Shown in pieces: positions 12,428 through 27,300 of a stretch of DNA of 64,000 nt. A program made the position numbers and the translations under genes. The stretch's first letter is position 1. Every line of letters starts with the position of its first letter. Origin of the DNA: Camarhynchus parvulus (Eukaryota; Chordata; Aves; Passeriformes; Thraupidae); the NCBI RefSeq assembly GCF_901933205.1, contig NC_044585.1, positions 3,720,001 through 3,784,000 on the forward strand. Reading direction: 5' to 3'. The notes beneath the pieces were generated by a model. That model did no database searches. It was not told the origin of the DNA and was given only the letters and a program-made list of their open reading frames with translations.

Positions 12428-12987
12428 CTCTGGCTGGAGGGTGCTGCGAAGAGGGAAGGGCTGTGCTGAAATTCCCAGTGGCATGCCAGCCCTGGGAGCA
12501 GTGTTTGGAGTTCCTGCTCCAGAGAGCTGCAGCTCTGTCACCATTGGCATCTGGTTGTGTTTGCAGCTCAGCAGGTGCATTATAGGAGTCCAGGGCTGGC
12601 TGTGTCAGAAACCAGCCCTGAAACCCATGGGTCACTGTCCCACATAACCTCATCACGGTGCTGTGCTGCCCCGCTCAGGTCACTGAAACTGTCCCATGGA
12701 TTTCCCCCAACAAACCAACCTCAGTGCGTGGGTGTGAGGCCAGAGGGAGCTGTGGGAGCACTGGAGCTGTGTCAGCTGGGCTGAGCACAGCTCTGGGAAA
12801 TTCTTGAGGCAAGAGGCCTTGTGCATTTGCCTTTTCATCTTGTAAGTCTCTTTGACTTAAAATGGATGTTCCTAAGGTGCCTGTGTTTATCTCTGGAATG
12901 GTCAACTTCCTTGGTGCCGCTGAGGGGACACACAGCTGTTGTGTGCAGATGCTGGAGACGGGTGAGATGTTTCTGGCACTGCCACTT

Positions 12988-13065
12988 TGTGTGACACCTG
13001 CAAACTGTGTAATCCTGTGCCTCAGTTTCCCTGTCTGGGGACTCTTTAACCTACCTCACTGCTAG
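12988..13065 (+). repeat. Second, weaker MIR-like fragment
   Basis: Contains 'GTGCCTCAGTTTCCCTGTCT' flanked by 'GTGTAATCCT' before and 'CTTTAACCTACCTCACTG' after, which follow the order of a MIR core. It is shorter and more decayed than the copy 600 bases upstream, in the same orientation. It could be a partial duplicate of that copy. Confidence 0.55.
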
Positions 13066-13534
13066 CTGAGGCTTTGTCAGTGACACTTGTGGCACACCTG
13101 GGTGCAGGGTGCTGTGTGGGGTGTGCGGTGCTGAGAGGAGGCTCCTCTGGCCTTAGTGCTTAAGCGAGATGATGTCACACTCACCTTCTGCCTTCATCTG
13201 GTGTCTGATATGCTGGGATGCCACACCGATGCTACTCTGCCAAATAATGCCTGGTGGTGGCTGCGGCCGCTGTGGGTGTCCAAAATGCCTGTTCGTTCAG
13301 TGCAGATGCGGTTTTAGGGCAGCACAGCCGCTGTTGGGCTGTGGGGGTGCTCCGGGAGGGTTGTGTGTGCCCCCCGGGCCAGGCACTATCCCTGGGGAAG
13401 GCCTTTCGTATCATGGCTGGGCTGGGCTGGGGGAAGCTCCGCTGGGTCGACAATTATTTGATTCTTTCCTCCCTTGTAAACTTCTAACTCCGCTTTTTTT
13501 TTCTCTCTCCATTTAAAATTCTTGCAGTTACGCC

Positions 13535-13540
13535 AATAAA
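13535..13540 (+). terminator. PXN: PXN poly(A) signal AATAAA
   Basis: Canonical hexamer, followed 25-40 bases later by a GT-rich tract (TCTGTGTCGTGGTTG). It is the only canonical AATAAA seen between the PXN stop and the RPLP0 promoter. Confidence 0.8.
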
Positions 13541-13654
13541 ATTTTTACCATTATAGTCACGTCTGTGTCGTGGTTGTTTTCTGCCCTCGAGTTTGTGAGG
13601 GAGCGGAGCCCGGGCGGGCCCCTCAGGGCTGGGGGGGGCAGTGCGCTCCTCCGG

Positions 13655-13667
13655 CCGCCAGGGGGCG
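13655..13667 (+). promoter_or_regulatory. CTCF-like core motif between PXN and RPLP0
   Basis: CCGCCAGGGGGCG matches the well-known CTCF core (CCACCAGGGGGCGC) except for a G in place of A and the last base. It lies in the gap between the PXN poly(A) signal and the RPLP0 TATA box. Binding is inferred from the motif only. Confidence 0.5.
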
Positions 13668-13764
13668 ACGCGCGCCCGGCCGCGCGCTCTCCTGCACCGT
13701 TCCCGCCTTCCCCTGGCGTCACGCGCTTCCCGCAGAGCGGCGGATGATTGACGCGGAGAGCAGC

Positions 13765-13860
13765 CAATGGGCTGAGGGCAGGCAGAGCCGCGGCGCTCAG
13801 TGATTGGTCGTGAGCCGCGGTATAAAAGGAGACAAGCCCGCCCTGGGGCCCTTCTTTCCC
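13765..13860 (+). promoter_or_regulatory. RPLP0: RPLP0 core promoter: CCAAT boxes, TATA box, 5' TOP start
   Basis: A TATAAAA box stands at 13821-13827. About 29 bases on, around 13850, is a C followed by a pyrimidine run (CTTCTTTCCC), the 5' terminal oligopyrimidine signature that puts ribosomal protein mRNAs under mTOR/LARP1 translational control. Upstream are a CCAAT box (AGCCAATGGG, near 13771) and an inverted one (TGATTGGTCG, 13801-13810). The surrounding 13,600-14,100 is a CpG island. Confidence 0.85.
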
Positions 13861-13875
13861 GGAGCCCTCGTGGAG
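13850..13875 (+). other. RPLP0: RPLP0 non-coding exon 1
   Basis: A 26-base 5' UTR exon from the inferred TOP start to a GT donor (GAG then GTGCGG) at 13876. The start is inferred from spacing to the TATA box; the donor is seen directly. Coding begins in exon 2. Confidence 0.7.
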
Positions 13876-13937
13876 GTGCGGGCGCGGCGCGGCGGCTCCG
13901 GGACCCGGGCGGGGCTGGGCGGCGGCGCTGAGGGGAG

Positions 13938-13990
13938 CGGACCGGGACCGGGACCGGGACCAAGACCAGGACCAGGATCTGGATCTGGGC
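13938..13990 (+). repeat. Hexamer repeat (GGGACC-type) in RPLP0 intron 1
   Basis: A run of GGGACC units decaying into GACCAG and GGATCT units. The + strand carries several GGG runs with short spacing, so it could form a G-quadruplex in the nascent RNA just after the start site; that is inference. Confidence 0.75.
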
Positions 13991-14132
13991 CGCGGCCGGG
14001 CTATGGGGTTGGGAGCGCTGGGCCCCAGGGCCGAGAGAGGGGAAGGGTGGAGACCCACCTGAGCCGCTCTTCTTCCTGGCAGGTCCCAGCTCGTCTTTAA
14101 ACCCACCGGGCGATCCTTGGAGCACCGCCGAG

Positions 14133-17546
<3,414 letters not shown>

Positions 17547-17592
17547 CAGCAGCCACCCTCTCTGCCTCTGACAGAGTTGGCCCGATGGGAGA

Positions 17593-17598
17593 AATAAA
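17593..17598 (+). terminator. RPLP0: RPLP0 poly(A) signal AATAAA
   Basis: AATAAA lies 47 bases after the stop codon, giving the short 3' UTR usual for ribosomal protein genes. A GT-rich stretch (CATGTGTGCCTG) follows at about the right distance for cleavage near 17,612. Confidence 0.9.
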
Positions 17599-17689
17599 AA
17601 GCTATTTTACACCTTCATGTGTGCCTGCATCGATGGTGTAGTCTCCATATCAGCTGGGGTTTGGGAAGGGTGTTACCCGAGGGGCCCTG

Positions 17690-18370
17690 CGCTCCAGGGC
17701 GATGGTGGTTCTCGGGCCGGGGCACGGCAGGGAGCGGTTGTGCCCCGGCCCGGGTGCTGCAGGGGAGCGGTTGTTCTCGGGGCCGCAGCGCGGATCTCCC
17801 GGCCGGGCCGAGCGCAGGCCGTGCCCGCAGCACGTCTGGGCGGTGCAGCCGCCGCCCGTCCCGTTCCGTTCCGGCTCCCCGCGTGGTGCGGCCGGGGCTC
17901 CCGGGCCGGGCGGGCAGCGCCCATCGCCGCGACGCCGGGCCCGCCCCGGAAGCCGCTACCGGTTCCGGGGTCGCGGCGGAACGATGGCGGCCGACACGCA
18001 GGTGAGTGCGGGACGGGCCGCGCACGGTCCGCCCGGGCAGGGGAGAGCGGCGGGGGCTGCTCCCGGGACCGCGCCCCGTCCCGCTCTCGCCCCGCCGCGC
18101 CCTCGGCCCGGCTGCGGGGCCCGGCCCGGCGCCCGAAACCGCCCGGGGACGTGGCAGCCGGGGCGGGCCCCGCCGAGCCGCCTGCACCGCGCCGTGCCCG
18201 GCCCGCGGGAAGGGGCCGCCGCCGGGGAACCCGGGCGGAGCGAGGGGCGACCGGGCCCGGCCCGACGGAGACCCGGGGCGAGTCGCGTCCCGCCCGGCTG
18301 CGGCGCCGTGTGCGGCTGTTCCGGTCCGCACCGCCCGGCCGCCGTGTGACCGCTCCCTGTGCCTCGGCTG
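17690..18370 (+). promoter_or_regulatory. GCN1: GCN1 CpG-island promoter, TATA-less, ETS-like sites
   Basis: Very GC- and CpG-rich DNA spanning the GCN1 start codon, with no TATA box near the start. CCGGAAGC at 17946-17953 is an ETS/GABP-type site and is followed within 12 bases by an inverted partner (GGTTCCGGGG). The start codon lies inside ATGGCGGC, which fits a YY1 site and partly the TISU element (A at -3 and G at -1 agree; -4 and -2 do not), a combination linked to very short 5' UTRs. The RPLP0 poly(A) signal is only about 390 bases upstream. Confidence 0.7.
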
Positions 18371-21300
18371 CCTGAGGGGCTTGGGATGTTCCCAGAGCAA
18401 ATCCCAGTCTGCTCAGCATCAGGTCGTTACTTGTACAAATACTGCCTTTGTCCTCTGTATTTGTTTGCATTGCTGGTATGCTGGCTGTGTAATGTGTACA
18501 TACACATCCTAAAAAAGTAAAAATAGAAAGCAAACTGGTGAAGCCTGTCCCAGTGGCTCTTCCGTGGAGACTCAGTGGGTAGTCGAGGTTTTGGAGTTTG
18601 TGTAAGTCACCAAGATGCTGATGAGATCCTGTAGTGTTACACATAATTTATATTTTTCATTTCTAGACTTAGGATAATTTTAACATGTTTTTCATGTCTG
18701 CACATTCCCCTGCTCGTCATTAAGCAGCATGAGTAAGTGCAGCTTGGTTTGAGTTTGCGTATGATGAACTCATGTAGTTGAAATCTTTGAGTAGAGCAGG
18801 TCCATAGCAGCAGCTGGTTCGTTTGGTTCTTGTGTTAGTGATGTCAGTGGTCATCCTTTGCAGCTCAACCCAGCCTTACTGCTCAGAGGTGCAGCACTGC
18901 TTCCAGCCAGCTTTTAAGGGGACCTGTGGGTGTGAAATGGTGACAGTCTCAGGGAGGTGTGGATGGACTTGAAAGGCTAGGAAGCCACTGTGCAGGATCA
19001 GCCTTCCAGAGTGTGGGCAAAAAGCTTCACTGAAAGCAGCTTTGAGGAGCTCTTTGAAAAAGACTGAAAAAGGAAGGAACAGTTTTCTGTGAGTTTCTAA
19101 AGACATGCTCTGCCTTTTGGAAAGATTATGATATAAAGTTGCTCAGTTTAAGAGCTGGATTTCAAAAGCCTGTTCTGAGAGCTGTGCTTTGGTTTATGTA
19201 AATGCAGAAAACCTGGGTGTGTAGGTCTCCCTGGGTTGTCTGCAGTTCAAGTGCTCCTTCAAGACTATCTGGACTTCAAGAGATAACATACAGGGAGAAG
19301 CTCCTTTGAATTCTGGAAGTTACTGGTTTTTGGTTTGAAAGGTCCTGTACTCCAGATGATGGGTCCCAGTTCTTACTCCGTGTTACTTTTAGAGGGGTAA
19401 GTGTCTCTTACAGAGCATGAGAGCACAGATAATTGGAGAGCAGTCATCCCTCAACCCTGGGGCAGGAGTTTCACAGTGTGTGAAGCACGGTAACCCTTGG
19501 TGGATGAGATGGTGGATGCTCGCATTTAGGCACGGAGAGGCCATATGGCAGCAAGGGACATGTTCTGCTTGCCCTAGTTTATGTTCTGTGGGTTGATATC
19601 AAAGGCAGTTTGGTGTTTTTTCTGCTTTGTGGTTTTAGATTTCTGACACACTGAAGCGGTTTGCAGTGAAAGTAACTACAGCCAGCGTGAAGGAGCGGAG
19701 AGAGATCCTCAGTGAGCTGGGAAAATGCATTTCTGGGAAAGGTAAAAGCTTCGGAGCACTGTTCTGCTTACCTGGGTGGAGGAGAATGTTAAAATGCTTT
19801 GTTTCAAAAGGTTGTGTGAGGGGTATTGGTTTAGGGAGAGGCTGGCAGTGTTTTGAGCCAGTGCTCAATCACAGGGTTAATTCCAAGTATTATGGGGTTT
19901 GTGGGTAGCACAGAATCCCAGCTTTTGGCACATCTGCTTTTCCCAGTCAGTTGTTGTAGCATTGTGTATTGTAGTTCTTCATATAGTGTGTCACTTGAGT
20001 TTCTTTCATGACTCTTGGCTTGTTCTTTTAGTACATATGGAATATTTGGATACACACATGTATAGAGATAGGGAGTGTGGAAGATTACAGATGGTCTTAA
20101 TAAAACAGCTGAAGCAAATTTTTTAAACTTATTTCTCTCATTTTCTGAAGATGACCGTGTTTCACATGTTCCAGTTATACCATTATTTGTAAAAATACAC
20201 ATAAAATGTATAGAAAGAGCAAACTTTTACTGTGATTCTTGCAAGCAATTTCATAGATGCAAGCATTTTACTGATTTCAGTCATAAAGCGAATTGTGTTT
20301 GTGTTAAAGATCAAGAGTACAGTGATTTATGAAGAACTATTTTGAAATACATTGTTACAGATCTCCCAGAAGGTGCAGTGAAAGGCCTTTGCAAACTCTT
20401 CTGCCTTACTCTGCATCGATATCGGTGAGTAAATGTGGTGGTGTTCACAGGGGTCTCAGGAGGAGGGAAGAGATGAGGATCTGACTCCATGTTTCAGAAG
20501 GCTGATTTATTATTTTATGATATACATTATATTAAATGATATATTAAATTTCTCTAAAAGAATAGAGAAAGGATTCATCAGAAGGCTAGCAAGGAAAGGA
20601 AAGAATGGAATGATAACAAAAGCTCGTGACTCTCAGAGAGTCTGAGCGAGCTGACTGTGGTTGGCCATTAATTAGAAACAACCAACATGGACCAATCAAA
20701 GATGCACCTGTTGCATTCCACAGCAGCAAATAATTATTGATTTTCTTTTCCTCTGAGGCTTCTCATCTTCTCAGGAGAAAAAATCCTAGCAAAAGGATTT
20801 TTCATAAAATATCATGGCTACAAGTAAATTGATGTTGAAAGGCTGTATTATGTAATCTGTCAGTATTTAGTAGTTAAATTGGTCTGGAGCCTCTGGAAGT
20901 GTTAGCATGCAGTGTCACAGAAATGTATGTGACATCAAAAAATGTCATCTTGTAATTGCATTCTCAGGGAAGCATTGACATTAAAAAGTTCTACAATATT
21001 TGCCTTGAGTTTCATCTTTAATTTTGAAATGAAAGCTTTAATCATGTGGTTCAGTTTGCAAGAATGAACACCCATGTCCTTGTGAAGCAAGACTGAGCTG
21101 TATTTTAGATGCCTTTTAGAAAATTTTAGGCGGGATTAAATCATGGTCTGTTGTAGAGGAGCTGTTCAGAACCCATTTTCTTCTACATAACTGCTGTCAC
21201 TTGATGAAGGGAATGGAGGTCTCTGATAAAAACTTCTCCACTGTGCAGAACAGCATGGATAAAATAGTTATTAGGCTGACTGCTGAAGTGAGACAGCAGA

Positions 21301-24300
21301 GCAGGGGTAGTGGTGTGGTACAGGGCTGGTAAGGGTGCGGTGTGGCAGGTTGGGGACGTTCCTGATCCGTGTTTGTCACAGGGATGCGGCGTCCCGCAGG
21401 GCCCTGCAGCTGGCCCTGCAGCAGCTCGCCGAGTCCCAGCCTGAGGCCACGGCCAGGAACCTGCTGCACTCACTGCAGTCCTCAGGGATCGGCAGCAGGG
21501 CTGCAGTGCCCAGGTGAGTCGCCTTGTGTGGAAGTGGAAGCAGTTCTGAGTTGCTGGCAGTTCCTCCTGTTCACAATGAGGCTTCTGCTGCTGCTTGGCA
21601 GAGGTGTTAAAAGCCTTTAGAGACAAAGCTCCTAATGCTGTTCAGATGTTCCTCTCTTACCTCTCCCATGTCATCTGGGAAAGCAGAGGGAATATCCTGG
21701 TATAACTGCTGGTGGACTGGGGCTGAGTTAGGGTTTAGCCTTTGTTAAACTTCAAGTCTGGGGAGATGAGGAACAAACTCTTTCAAGAAACAGTCTCCAA
21801 AATGACTAGGAAAGGGAATTTCATCACCTGTCAAATGTTCAGCTGCCTCATGTGCCATTTGGAAGCTTTGAGTGTCAAACCAGAGCTGAAACAACCAACT
21901 TCTGAGGACTGATTATTTTCTGTAGAAACTAAGGCTTTAGCTGCATTTTTGTGTGATAAAATTGCTTGTCAGTCAGGTGCTGTTTTAATTTGGGCAAAAT
22001 AGGTCTGTGATGGTCTAGTAGGTGTAAGTTATGTCCTGGGAAGTGTAGATTTACCTCCCTCTCCTGTTTGTACAACAGTAAGAGCAGTGGATCTGCAGCT
22101 CTGCTGGCACTCTCCTGGACATGCCTGCTTGTACGCACAGTCTTTCCAACACCTGACAAGAGACAAGGAGAAACATGGAAAAAACTGGTAGGTTCTTTAA
22201 GCTTTGCAGAAACATCCCATCACAGATATGGACTTAAATATTTCTAATGTGTTTAAGTTGCTGCAATGTTGCAAACAATGCTGAATTTAACTGAAAACAC
22301 CAAGCTAGAATCCAGGTTTAGAGGGAGGTTTGGTGTATTGTGACCTCTCTCCTGTTCCCCTGGATAAAGTAGAAGATGTATAAAGCAGGAGTGGGGCAGT
22401 CTTGCACCTGTGCAGCTGCTCTGCATACAGAGATGGCTACTGGTGCCACTGAGGGGCATCTGCAGTGAGACATGAAGTCCTTGTGCCTCTCTTGAAATAT
22501 CTCTGTATGATACTGTCATACAGCTTTTGCCTTCCTTTCACTTCCTTTACACAAACATGTGACTGTGCTCATAGCACACTGGGATGTAGTTGGAACTGGG
22601 ATGTAGTGTAGATTTTAAGAAGAGATGTAATCTGTTTTCAGTGTTTCCAGAATTGTTGGGCAAGGTTCTGCTCGAGGTGTGGGATGAAAGCAAAGGCAGC
22701 TTGTTGGAAGAACTTAGATATCTAAAGACTTAAGTGGATTCAGCTGATCATTGACAATCATTGACATTTGGCATGTCTTGTTTGATACAAGCTCTCTGAG
22801 AAGCAGGTGCACAAAGGGTTTTTTGGCTGTTGCCTTTGGCAGGTGGAGGTTCAGTGTTTGCTCCTTTTGGAAGTCCTGGGAGGCTCTCACAAGCAGGCAG
22901 TGGATGGAGCTGTGAAGAAATTGAACAGGCTGTGGAAAGAGGTGATGTTTACATTATGTACGATATTCTACAGCTGTTCTGTTCTGCAGTGTTAACATGC
23001 CTTGCTTTTCTTCTCTCAAGAACCAGGATCTGGTGGATCAGTACCTATCTGTCATTCTTGGGCTTGAACCAAACCAGAGTTACGCTGCGATGTTGGGACT
23101 TGTGGTGCAGTTTTGCACAGCCCAGAAGGAGATGGATATTATTAAACGATACAAGGTAAGTCTGTTGTACAGCTTTTTTTGGGGAGAATAACAAGCATCA
23201 TTTGTTATCATGAAGAAAGGGCTGAATAGATGTCTTAGTGAGGCTGGTACTTTGCTTCTGCCCTGGTTTCAGTGTCTGTCAGTTCAGTAGTCCTGCACTT
23301 CTGACTGAAACAGCTGGGGTGTGTTTAGACAGGAGGTGCCAGAGAAGTGGCTGTTTGGTGTTGCCTGTGCATTTCTGTGCATGTCCAACATACAGCTTCC
23401 TGCCTTGTCCCTGTTGTGGGAATGAAAGGCAGCATGTAGCTCTTAGTGTGGTTTGAGTGTTGGGCTCAGGGTAGAGCAGGGAGCACTGGTCTCTGCTTGA
23501 CTGGCTCATATGAGGGTGCAAGGAAAGTTTTCAGAGAAGGAGGAGGAGATGGGGTGTCCAGCTTGGCACCTGACGGTGTGCCAGGAGCTAACTACAGGTT
23601 GAGATGTGGCTATAATCTGGTGTTTCTGCTTGTTCAGAGTGCTCTCCTGGATTTCTACTTGAAGACCATCCTTATGAGCAAGACAAAGCCTCAGAAGCAT
23701 GTGCTGGTGAGACAGTGTTTAGAGCTGTTTGTGATGTTGTCCCACAGGCAGCACTGCCCTGTGCTGAGTGCCCTGTCCCCTTTGCAGGACAGCTGTTCTC
23801 CACTCCTTCGCTACGTGTCCCACGCCGAGTTCAAGGACTCTGTTTTGCCCACTCTGCAGAAATCGCTGCTGCGGAGTCCTGAGAACGTAACTGAAAGTGA
23901 GTCTGTCACCTCTGCACTGCTCTGTCAGAGAGACTAAATCCTTAGTGCTCTGGAGCTGTTGGGGCAGTGTCACTCTGGGCTATGCTTTTGTCCCCGAGTG
24001 CAGGCAGGATTGTCTGGCATCAAGGGTTAGATGTGGAGAAGCAGCATTTGTGGTGTGATCCCAAGTGTCAGGGTATGTGATAGCTACTGTTTGCACCAAG
24101 GACAGGATTTCACAGCTGAGTGCTAAGAATAATCCTGCATTATTCTGTTCATTTGGCATCAGTTTCAGTAGTTTTTTTTTATTCCTACTCCTTACTAACC
24201 TGTCTGTTCTTGATGTGAACTGTGGGGAAGAGTGTATGAAAATGCTAATGGCATATCACATTTTGTTAAGTAACTGTTTTTATCTCTTATGTTGTCAGCA

Positions 24301-27300
24301 ATCTCTTGCTTGCTCGTATCTGTGAACCTGGATCTTAGCCAGTATGCTCTAGACATCATGAAAGGACTGGCCAGTAAGTACTCTCTCTCACTTCTGGAGG
24401 GAATCATGAATTCAGAATAAAGCTTTCTGCAACTTTCTGTCTGTACCTACAACAGCTTGATTGCTGGTGAAAAGGTTGGTTTAGGTGGGAGGGAGGATGA
24501 TGCTGTAAATTGGAACTGGAATAGTTCACATGACGGTTCCAGAAGCTGCCACATGTAAATTGCTGATTTTATGCAGTTTGTCATAAAGATCTCTTGGCTC
24601 GTGTGTTATTTTCTAGGTCATCTGAAATCCAACAGTGTGCAGCTGATGGATGAAGCAGTTGTGGCACTGAAGAACTTGGCTCGGCAGTGCAGCGATCCTT
24701 CGGCTGTGGAGTCGCTGGGCAGGCATCTTTTTGCCATCTTAGGGGGTGAGTAAATTGTAGGATAAGAAGTGGGGATGAATCAAGGTTTGACAGCCTCAAG
24801 GAGTTTTGTGTATTGTATTTTCTGTTCTCTTTACTGCCTGTATGGAAGGGGTGGCTCAGCCTGGATCAGGGATAATGGGGCAAGCAATTGTGTTTTGGAG
24901 GAGATTCTTGATGTAACACAGAGCTGTTGCCTGTAATCACCTGTCACCTTTGTGTTTCTTGTTGGCAGGCTCAGAGGGGAAGCTGACAGTTGTTGCTCAG
25001 AAGATGAGTGTCCTTTCAGGTGAGAGTCCTGGAAGAAAGGTTCTCTGGTGGAAGAAATTGAGCAGAGGGCTGAATGGAAGCACTATGTACTTCAGCCTTT
25101 AGGATTTCCAGCCTGTCACTCTAAATTGGCTGTAGTTGAAACCATAGAGTGCTGGATACCACATACCAGTTCCTGACTTTCTATTCAAAGAAAATAATTA
25201 GCTGGTAGGCCAAAAATTTTCTTCAGAGAAGATGACTTGCACCCAGAGTGAAAATGAAGACAGAGATCTGGCAGTGTGGTACATGATGGATGTAATATCC
25301 AGATGTAGTGACAAGAAAAAGAGATTGAAATGTGAAGGGTCGTTCTTGATTGGTTTTAGATGTTGTGCTGGTAGTTTGGGAATTACTGAGAGAATTCTGT
25401 CCTTTCAGGGATTGGCAGCCTTAGTCACCATGTGGTTTCTGGATCCTCCAGCCAAGCTCTGAGTGCAACTGTAGCTGAGCTTTTCATTCCTTTCCTGCAA
25501 CAAGAAGGTGAGAGCTTTTGCCTTTGTTTGGGTTTGCTAAGCTGTGTTCATCTTGAGCAGGGTTTTCACACGGTTATTCAACATAATTCTGGATTCTTGC
25601 CTGCTGTGTGAGAGAATCTGTTGCCCTGTTTTGATGAGCAACCCTAGGGAGACTGTGCTGTGCCTGTTAGGAGCACATGTTCTCTTCCTGCATCCTGATG
25701 TTGTTACCTGCTTTCTGTTTTCTGTTCTGCGCTTTCTGCAATTGTTCTGTTCTTTCTGCTGAACTGATGTGAGCTCTGTGTTTCTCCCCAGTCCATGAAG
25801 GCACATTGGTTCATGCAGTGTGTGTCCTGGCTCTTTGGTGTGCTCGGTTCACCACAGAAGTTCCTAAAAAGCTGGTGGAATGGCTAAAGAAAGCCTTCAG
25901 CCTTAAAACCTCTACTTCAGCAGTGAGACATGCCTACCTGCAGTGCATGCTAGCCTCCTTCAAAGGTAAAACTGGGCAGCTGCTAATAACTCTTGGTTGT
26001 GGGGCTTAGGAGGAGAGTTAGCAACCTTTGTACTTCCTGATACAGACAGCTCTGCAGATTAGGGAAGATTTTATAAGGCAGTGTCTTTTTACTGACCTCC
26101 TTCACATTTCTCTTTAAACTCTTCTGCCTTCAAGTTTATAAAGATGGTTTGTTTCATTGTATAACAAAAATCACTGTCCATCATGCTGTCTTTCATATAT
26201 CTCAAAGTAATTTTTGATTGCTTTATTTTTGTCTTACAACTAAATTCTAGCTCAGGGACCATACTTATAGCACCCAGCTCAGTTGGATCTTGGTCTCTGG
26301 CTTTGACTCTTGGAAAGTCAAAAAAAAATTCTGTGTTTGGAATGAAGAACTCAAGAAATTACTCTCTTTTTGGTGATCCTCTCAGGATTGACATCTTGGT
26401 CCTGCCCCCTTTGACTGCAGCATTTCAGCCACATTTGTAGACCTCTGGGATTCCTTAACTTCTGAATGTTTGAAGTGAAACAGATGGTCATGGCATGCCA
26501 GGAATTTGCTTTCCCTCTCTCTGGGAAACATTAATCTTTGAAGTCAGACTTCCTGTGATCCATCATCCTTTAATGTAACTGAATTAGCATTTTCTTTTGC
26601 ATCCTATGAAAAGAAACTCTAATCTACTGAGATGGGACTGTTCTGTCTGTGAGAAAAGGACTGAAGTGGTTGCCATTGAGCTTTTCATAGTTGCAATTCA
26701 GTGATAGTGATTGGCAAATACTTTGGGAGATTCAGTGTTCCCAGTGTGTGTCTGATTCCTCTCCTTGTCTCCTGGCAGCAGAAAAACCATTGATACTTGG
26801 GTTGTAAAGTGAGGACCATGCTGTTTTGTAATGTGTCTCTTTTGTCCCCTCAGGTGACACATTATTGCAGGGAATGGACTTGCTGCCAATGCTGATCCAG
26901 ACAGTAGAAAAAGCAGCATCTCAAAGTACTCAGGTTCCCATGGTAACTGAAGGAGTTGCTGCAGCTTTGTTGATCTGCAGGATGTCTGTAATTGAGGGAC
27001 AAACTGGTAAGGTCACAAAACAGCTGGCAGAATCCAATATAAACAGGTTCTGAGAGTTAACACTTCTTGACAGTGCAGGAGATACTATTTCTTAACCTGT
27101 GTATAGTTTCTACATAGAACATCATTGATCTTCTATAAACCAGGGAAAGATTCATTCCCATTTCTCTCATTTATGTCAGTGAAGAGTTCTTACTCTTCCA
27201 TGGCTTTACAAATTCCAGCTTCCATTCACATAGGGAAATATTCCACTTTATTCTGACAGGAGATGTTCACCCTGACCTTACATGGTCAGATTTGACTGAT

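Larger units (their letters stand above)
10464..13556 (+). other. PXN: PXN 3' UTR
   Basis: About 3.1 kb from the stop to the first good poly(A) signal, AATAAA at 13535-13540, which is followed by a GT-rich tract suited to cleavage. A non-canonical ATTAAA at 10628-10633 could give a much shorter transcript. The region contains a short GT repeat near 10686-10708, T-rich stretches, and two relics of the SINE MIR (separate entries). The exact end is inferred from the signal only. Confidence 0.75.

Noticed and set aside
17673..18644. 323-codon open frame on the minus strand over the GCN1 CpG island
   Set aside because: Arg/Pro/Gly/Ala-rich composition typical of CpG-island DNA where stops are rare; no domain, and it overlaps the GCN1 promoter and first exon.
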